From: Armatimonadota bacterium
GTDB taxonomy: Bacteria; Armatimonadota; Zipacnadia; JAUWAU01
Length of the DNA stretch: 64,000 nucleotides
Direction of reading: 5' to 3'
Assembly (NCBI GenBank): GCA_030601885.1
Contig: JAUWAU010000003.1
Location: 62,001 to 126,000 of the forward strand
Part shown: piece by piece, positions 60,462 through 64,000 of the stretch
How the letters are laid out: the number at the start of each line of letters is the position of its first letter
Numbering within the stretch: position 1 is the first letter of the stretch
Notes under the pieces: model-generated
What the model was told of the DNA's origin: nothing
Seen by the model: the letters and a program-made list of their open reading frames with translations, nothing else
Databases searched by the model: none
Made by a program: the position numbers and the translations under genes

Positions 60462-61475
60462 CTATATCGTCCGTCCGGCGGCCTCGGCGAAGGCCGGGAG
60501 TGCTTCCATCAGCTCCGCGAACTCCGTTGGCGAGAGCGCCTGCGGGCCATCGCAGAGCGCCTGGTCCGGGCGGAAGTGCGTCTCCACGAACAGCCCGTCG
60601 GCCCCCACGGCAACGGCGGCCTTGGCCAGCGGCGGCACGTAGTCATGCTGACCGGCCGCATGGCTCGGATCCACCAGTATGGGCAAGTGGCTGAGGCGGC
60701 GCACCACGGGCACCATCGAAAGGTCGAGGGTAAACCGCGTGGCCGTCTCGAAGGTGCGGATACCTCGCTCGCACAGCACGACGTTATGATTGCCCGTCAC
60801 CATGATGTACTCGGCGGCCTTCAGGAAGTCGTCGATCGTAGACGCTATGCCCCGCTTGAGAAGCACTGGAAGGCCGCTCTTCCCGACCGCGGACAGGAGC
60901 GCGAAGTTCTGCATGTTTCGCGCCCCGATCTGCAGCATGTCTACGACTCCCACCATGGCATCGAGCTGGCCGGGCTCCATGATCTCGTTTACCAGGTACA
61001 AGCCGAGCTCCTCCTTGACCTCCTTCAGCAGCTCCAACCCCTTGAGCCCGAGCCCTTGGAAGTCGTGGGGCGAGGTACGTGGCTTGAAGGCGCTCCCGCG
61101 GACGATGCGCACGCCGTGGCTCTTCACCAACTTCGCCGTCTCCAGGAACTGCTCGCGGCTCTCAATGGCGCACGGGCCGGCGATCACCGCCAGCCTCTCC
61201 CCGCCGATGGGCACATCACCGACCGTCACCACGGTCTTCTCAGGCTTCACATCGCTGCCGGCAAGCTTGTACGGCTGCCCGATAGGCACGGCGCGGTCAA
61301 CGCTCGGCAGCGACTCGAACATGTCGGCAGCATCGTACGCACCCTCGCCAATAACGGCCACGACGGTCTTCTCGACGCCAAAGATCGGATGGGGGGTGAA
61401 CCCAAGTTCCTCGACCTTCGCGATGACGGCATCGATGTCAGCTTTCGGAGCTCCTGGTTGCATGACGATCACCAT
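60462..61475 (-). CDS. aroF: 3-deoxy-7-phosphoheptulonate (DAHP) synthase
   Basis: This 337-aa enzyme condenses phosphoenolpyruvate with erythrose 4-phosphate, the first step of aromatic amino acid synthesis. Residues 1-70 are a ferredoxin-like/ACT-type regulatory domain (MVIVMQPGAPKADIDAVIAK). The barrel follows with AVIAGPCAIESREQFLETAK, VRGSAFKPRTSPHDFQGLGL, LQIGARNMQNFALLSAVGKS and LPILVDPSHAAGQHDYVPPL. It is the KDO8PS-like (type I-beta) class. GGAGGG precedes the ATG. The transcript has a leader of about 250 bases with an aromatic-rich leader peptide and a terminator. Confidence 0.95.
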   Translation of the reverse strand: MVIVMQPGAPKADIDAVIAKVEELGFTPHPIFGVEKTVVAVIGEGAYDAADMFESLPSVDRAVPIGQPYKLAGSDVKPEKTVVTVGDVPIGGERLAVIAGPCAIESREQFLETAKLVKSHGVRIVRGSAFKPRTSPHDFQGLGLKGLELLKEVKEELGLYLVNEIMEPGQLDAMVGVVDMLQIGARNMQNFALLSAVGKSGLPVLLKRGIASTIDDFLKAAEYIMVTGNHNVVLCERGIRTFETATRFTLDLSMVPVVRRLSHLPILVDPSHAAGQHDYVPPLAKAAVAVGADGLFVETHFRPDQALCDGPQALSPTEFAELMEALPAFAEAAGRTI

Positions 61476-61558
61476 GAGATCATGCCCTCCTCTCGCGATC
61501 CGAAGGCGCCTCGGGAACGCAGCGCGGCCCATCGCTCGCCGTGAGCGGATAAGATGAA

Positions 61559-61583
61559 GGCCGCGGGCTCCGCACCCGCGGCC
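61559..61583 (-). terminator. Attenuator hairpin of the aroF leader
   Basis: On the minus strand GGCCGCGGG pairs perfectly with CCCGCGGCC across a seven-base loop, with TTCATCTT after it. It lies between the leader peptide and aroF. Its 5' part can pair instead with 61643-61634, within the leader ORF. The U-run is imperfect. Confidence 0.7.
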
Positions 61584-61615
61584 GGTTTCGCTATCGCTGT
61601 GTTGCTTCGCTATGT

Positions 61616-61711
61616 CTATGAGATATACATGCGCCGGCGCGGGCGAACGCGAGGTGCGTCGCCAGTAAACCAGTAAGTAAACCAGACCCTTAGGTCGCCC
61701 GCACTGGCCAT
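61616..61711 (-). CDS. aroF leader peptide rich in Trp, Phe and Tyr
   Basis: This 31-codon ORF starts ATG GCC AGT about 15 bases after the expected transcription start and ends TAG at 61618-61616. Residues 10-15 read WFTYWF, and a Tyr is at 29. The codons following this cluster (RVRPRRR, residues 21-27) contain CCCGCGCCGG (61643-61634), which can form about ten pairs with the 5' side of the downstream terminator. Stalling at the aromatic cluster would therefore favour the antiterminator. The layout parallels the trp leader at 2065-2154. A weak GGGG lies before the ATG. The function is inferred from this architecture. Confidence 0.8.
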   Translation of the reverse strand: MASAGDLRVWFTYWFTGDAPRVRPRRRMYIS

Positions 61712-61732
61712 CTCTGAGCCCCGTGTGGCGGA

Positions 61733-61761
61733 ACTCTACGCCAACCGGAGGCCGATGTCAA
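61733..61761 (-). promoter_or_regulatory. Promoter of the aroF leader transcript
   Basis: On the minus strand TTGACA (61761-61756), a 17-base spacer and TAGAGT (61738-61733). The -35 is a perfect sigma70 consensus and the -10 matches four of six. Transcription should start near 61726. Confidence 0.75.
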
Positions 61762-61798
61762 GGTCGGGGAGCGACGAATCAGCTCGTGGGTGGCACGC

Positions 61799-63151
61799 TC
61801 AAGCGGTCGAGGCGCCTACGTCCTTTTCCCACTGGGCCAATGCGGACGAGAGCGTGTTGACACGACCCGGGTGCTGCCCGCTCAGGTCGTTCTTCTCAGC
61901 GATGTCGTCGTGCAGATTGAACAGCATTGGCGGATTGTCGCCGCGAATCAGCAGCTTCCAGTTTCCCTGCCGGACGGCGCGTTGGTCCCGATAGGCCCAG
62001 AACAGCGTGCGCTCCCCGAGCCCGTCTCCGCTGGCTAACAGAGGCAGTAGGCTCACGCCGTCGAGCCCGCGCCCGGCCGGAGTTGGCGCATTCGCGGCCT
62101 CCAGGTACGTCGGGAAGATGTCGAGGCTAATGCTCACCTCATGAATGATCTGGTTCGGTGCGATGGTCCCGGGCCAATGCGCAATGAGCGGCTCGCGGAT
62201 GCCGCCCTCCCACAGAGAGCCTTTGGCGCCCAACAGGGGGGCGTTGCGGCCCGCTTTCCCGGTGCCGCCGTTGTCAGAGAGGAAGATGAGCAGCGTGTCC
62301 TGCTCGAGCCCGAGGCGCCGGAGGGTCGCCGCGATCCTCCCCACTCCATCATCGATGGCCTCGACCATCTCGGCATACGTCTCTCTGCTCGCAGCGCCGG
62401 GGCGCTGGCCGGAAGTGTGCGCGTCGCCGGGCCCCTGATAGGGGGAATGCGGCGCACCGTGCGGCACGTAGAGCAGGAAGGGCCTGTCTTTGTTCTCCTC
62501 GATGAAGTGTACGGAGTGATCGGTGATCAACGTGGTCAGGTAGCCCTCTTCGGTGATCTCCACGTCGTTATGCCACCAGTCGTGCTTGCCGGTGTTGTCG
62601 ATGTGGGCGAAGTAGTCCACGTTGCCGGCGATGAAGCCGCGATGGACGTCGAAGCCCTGCCTGGTCGGGCCGCACTCGGGGGCGTAGCCGAGATGCCACT
62701 TGCCGAAGATGCCGGTCGCGTAGCCGGCGGCCTTGAGCAGATCGGCCATCGTTGTCTCGCCCGGGTCCATTCCCTGGGCCCGCTGTTTGGTGGTGAGCAC
62801 AGCCGTGATGCCGCATCTCTGCTGATAGCGTCCGGTGAGGAGCCCGGCGCGGGTGGGGCTGCACACGGGTGCGGAGACGTAGAACTGGGTGAATCTGGCG
62901 CCGCCCGCGGCGATAGCGTCGAGGTGGGGCGTCTTGATATCCGGAGCGCCATAGCAGCCCAAGTCCCCGTAGCCCAAGTCGTCAGCCATGATGAGGACGA
63001 AATTGGGGGGCCTGGCTGCTCCCGGATTGCCCTGGGCCCTGACGACACGGGGCAGGGCACACGCCGCCGCCCCCCCGGCCAATGCGCCCACGAACTGTCT
63101 TCTGGTTGATCGGGTCGTCCTCGAGTCTGTCGACCGCGCTTTCTTGTACAT
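61799..63151 (-). CDS. Sulfatase (arylsulfatase type), TAT-exported
   Basis: This is a 450-aa periplasmic sulfatase. It has GAGGAGG before the ATG and a twin-arginine signal (TRRQFVGALAGGAAACALPR). It opens NFVLIMADDLGYGDLGCYGA with the metal Asp pair. The formylglycine motif is CSPTRAGLLTGR with Cys97. GKWHLG, PHGAPHSPYQGPGD and LIFLSDNGGTGKAGRNAPLL complete the S1-type active site. It needs an anaerobic or aerobic maturase encoded elsewhere. It probably removes sulfate from glycans together with the lyase and esterase genes of the window. Confidence 0.93.
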   Translation of the reverse strand: MYKKARSTDSRTTRSTRRQFVGALAGGAAACALPRVVRAQGNPGAARPPNFVLIMADDLGYGDLGCYGAPDIKTPHLDAIAAGGARFTQFYVSAPVCSPTRAGLLTGRYQQRCGITAVLTTKQRAQGMDPGETTMADLLKAAGYATGIFGKWHLGYAPECGPTRQGFDVHRGFIAGNVDYFAHIDNTGKHDWWHNDVEITEEGYLTTLITDHSVHFIEENKDRPFLLYVPHGAPHSPYQGPGDAHTSGQRPGAASRETYAEMVEAIDDGVGRIAATLRRLGLEQDTLLIFLSDNGGTGKAGRNAPLLGAKGSLWEGGIREPLIAHWPGTIAPNQIIHEVSISLDIFPTYLEAANAPTPAGRGLDGVSLLPLLASGDGLGERTLFWAYRDQRAVRQGNWKLLIRGDNPPMLFNLHDDIAEKNDLSGQHPGRVNTLSSALAQWEKDVGASTA

Positions 63152-63256
63152 CGTACGGCCTCCTCATGATGATGGCTGGAATCCCAGGAACCGTGCGGTG
63201 GCTGCCTCTCACATCGGTGGGTGACGGCCCTGTACGCGGGTGCCGGAGGCATCGCC

Positions 63257-64000
63257 CTATTGGGCCAATTCCTCCACGTGGCGGTCCCGCTCGGACCATT
63301 TGACGGGGCGGACTTCGTAGGCGCGGAGCGCCTCCAGTAGCTCGGGGCGAAGCTCTCGGCTGTCTGTATCGTTGACAATTGCGTAAAGCTGCGACCTCGG
63401 GGGGCGCCTATCGCGAGTATCTGACCACGCGAAGATCAGGAAGCCTGCTGTTTGCCTGTCGAGCACGTTGATGGCCCGAACAGCCCGTTCCGGTCTGTCC
63501 CTCGACGCGGGAATGACAAAGTCGAACCTGTGAGAGAGACCGCTCTTGCCGACGAGGTGGACTTGCGGCGTGAATCGGATCTCATGTGCCGCCAGGAAGC
63601 GCTCGACGTCCTCGCGGAAGAGCCGGGCGACCCGGGGCGGGGCAGCGACGAAGAGGTCGTTGACGGCCAGCATGGCCTGGAGCAGATTGTGTTTGCCCCT
63701 CGGGAAGTCCGCGTCGTTTGTCTCGACCACCAACTCGCCCTTTTCCTCGCGGACGCCCAGCCCTGCCAGAATCGTGCGCAGGAGCTCCTGACGACGCTCC
63801 GTTCTGAGATCCAGCCCCGAGATCGCCAAGTCGGACAGCGTGTACCCGTCATCGGTCAACAGGAGGCCTTGTGCGGTGCGCCTAACGTAGATCTGAAAAT
63901 GATCGTTGTGGCGGTCCAAGAAGGGCGTCGTAATCTCGCACACCCCCCCCACATCCGCGACGGTGATGCGTTGTCTCAGCCACCGCATATAGGAATCGAC
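63257..64000 (-). CDS. DUF1828/DUF1829-type protein, partial
   Basis: The C-terminal 247 residues of a gene whose start lies beyond the window; the frame is open through the edge with VDSYMRWLRQRITV. The first part reads EITTPFLDRHNDHFQIYVRR and LLLTDDGYTLSDLAISGLDL, matching DUF1828. The second half (SHRFDFVIPASRDRPERAVR, FAWSDTRDRRPPRSQLYAIV) fits DUF1829. Such proteins occur in phage-defence and mobile-element settings and have been suggested to be nuclease-related, but no activity is established. Confidence 0.8.
   Translation of the reverse strand, partial: VDSYMRWLRQRITVADVGGVCEITTPFLDRHNDHFQIYVRRTAQGLLLTDDGYTLSDLAISGLDLRTERRQELLRTILAGLGVREEKGELVVETNDADFPRGKHNLLQAMLAVNDLFVAAPPRVARLFREDVERFLAAHEIRFTPQVHLVGKSGLSHRFDFVIPASRDRPERAVRAINVLDRQTAGFLIFAWSDTRDRRPPRSQLYAIVNDTDSRELRPELLEALRAYEVRPVKWSERDRHVEELAQ

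Noticed and set aside
61559-61726. T-box riboswitch before aroF
   Set aside because: The T-box sequence AGGGUGGNACCGCG and a specifier loop are absent. An aromatic-rich leader ORF with alternative stems explains the region better.

Overview
This is a high-GC bacterial chromosome segment, probably from an uncultured Armatimonadota- or Planctomycetota-like lineage. Evidence for that is a prepilin-type protein with the H-X9-DG motif, an expanded uroporphyrinogen-decarboxylase-like (UroD) family, a large DUF6785-type membrane protein, TAT-exported Gfo/Idh and sugar-isomerase proteins, a sulfatase and a heparinase-type lyase. The phylum is an inference from gene content only.

Layout. 1-2600: trpEG on the minus strand behind a long attenuator leader, and a divergent small HicB-like gene. 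2600-10000: an MFS carrier, then a minus-strand group of exported sugar or ester enzymes. 10200-13900: a D-malate/tartrate-type dehydrogenase with an amidohydrolase, facing a split transketolase. 13900-21800: a disturbed tandem array of isomerase-heparinase pairs, with gene remnants, a hisF fragment, two unrecognised accessory genes, and an arsR operon that seems to contain a small UGA-recoded selenoprotein gene. 22300-28100: five UroD-family paralogues (a sixth lies at 54-55 kb). 28100-39200: DUF364 and TrmO-like proteins, a FemAB/GNAT-like protein, a giant alpha-2-macroglobulin, an FAD oxidoreductase and a polytopic membrane protein. 39600-45150: a copper ATPase and two sugar ABC permeases. 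45170-50720: housekeeping genes (rsmA, ispE, a nucleotidyltransferase, tRNA-Gln, rplY, pth). 50800-58950: a pseudopilin, a phosphoesterase, a secretin-like protein and a seven-repeat secreted protein. 58980-64000: larC, aroF behind a second attenuator, a sulfatase and a partial DUF1828-like gene.

The clearest regulatory findings are two ribosome-mediated attenuators with the same design. The trpEG leader peptide carries a WWAW cluster. The aroF leader peptide carries WFTYWF, so DAHP synthase would be sensed through all three aromatic amino acids. Each has a strong sigma70-like promoter, an antiterminator arm inside the leader ORF and a GC-rich terminator. The most novel coding candidate is the 70-codon arsR-linked gene with an in-frame UGA followed by a hairpin placed like a bacterial SECIS.

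The intergenic DNA is rich in short palindromic repeats of several families. Some lie inside coding sequence: in a signal peptide, in a secreted propeller-like protein and over a stop codon. They explain most gaps that contain no gene.
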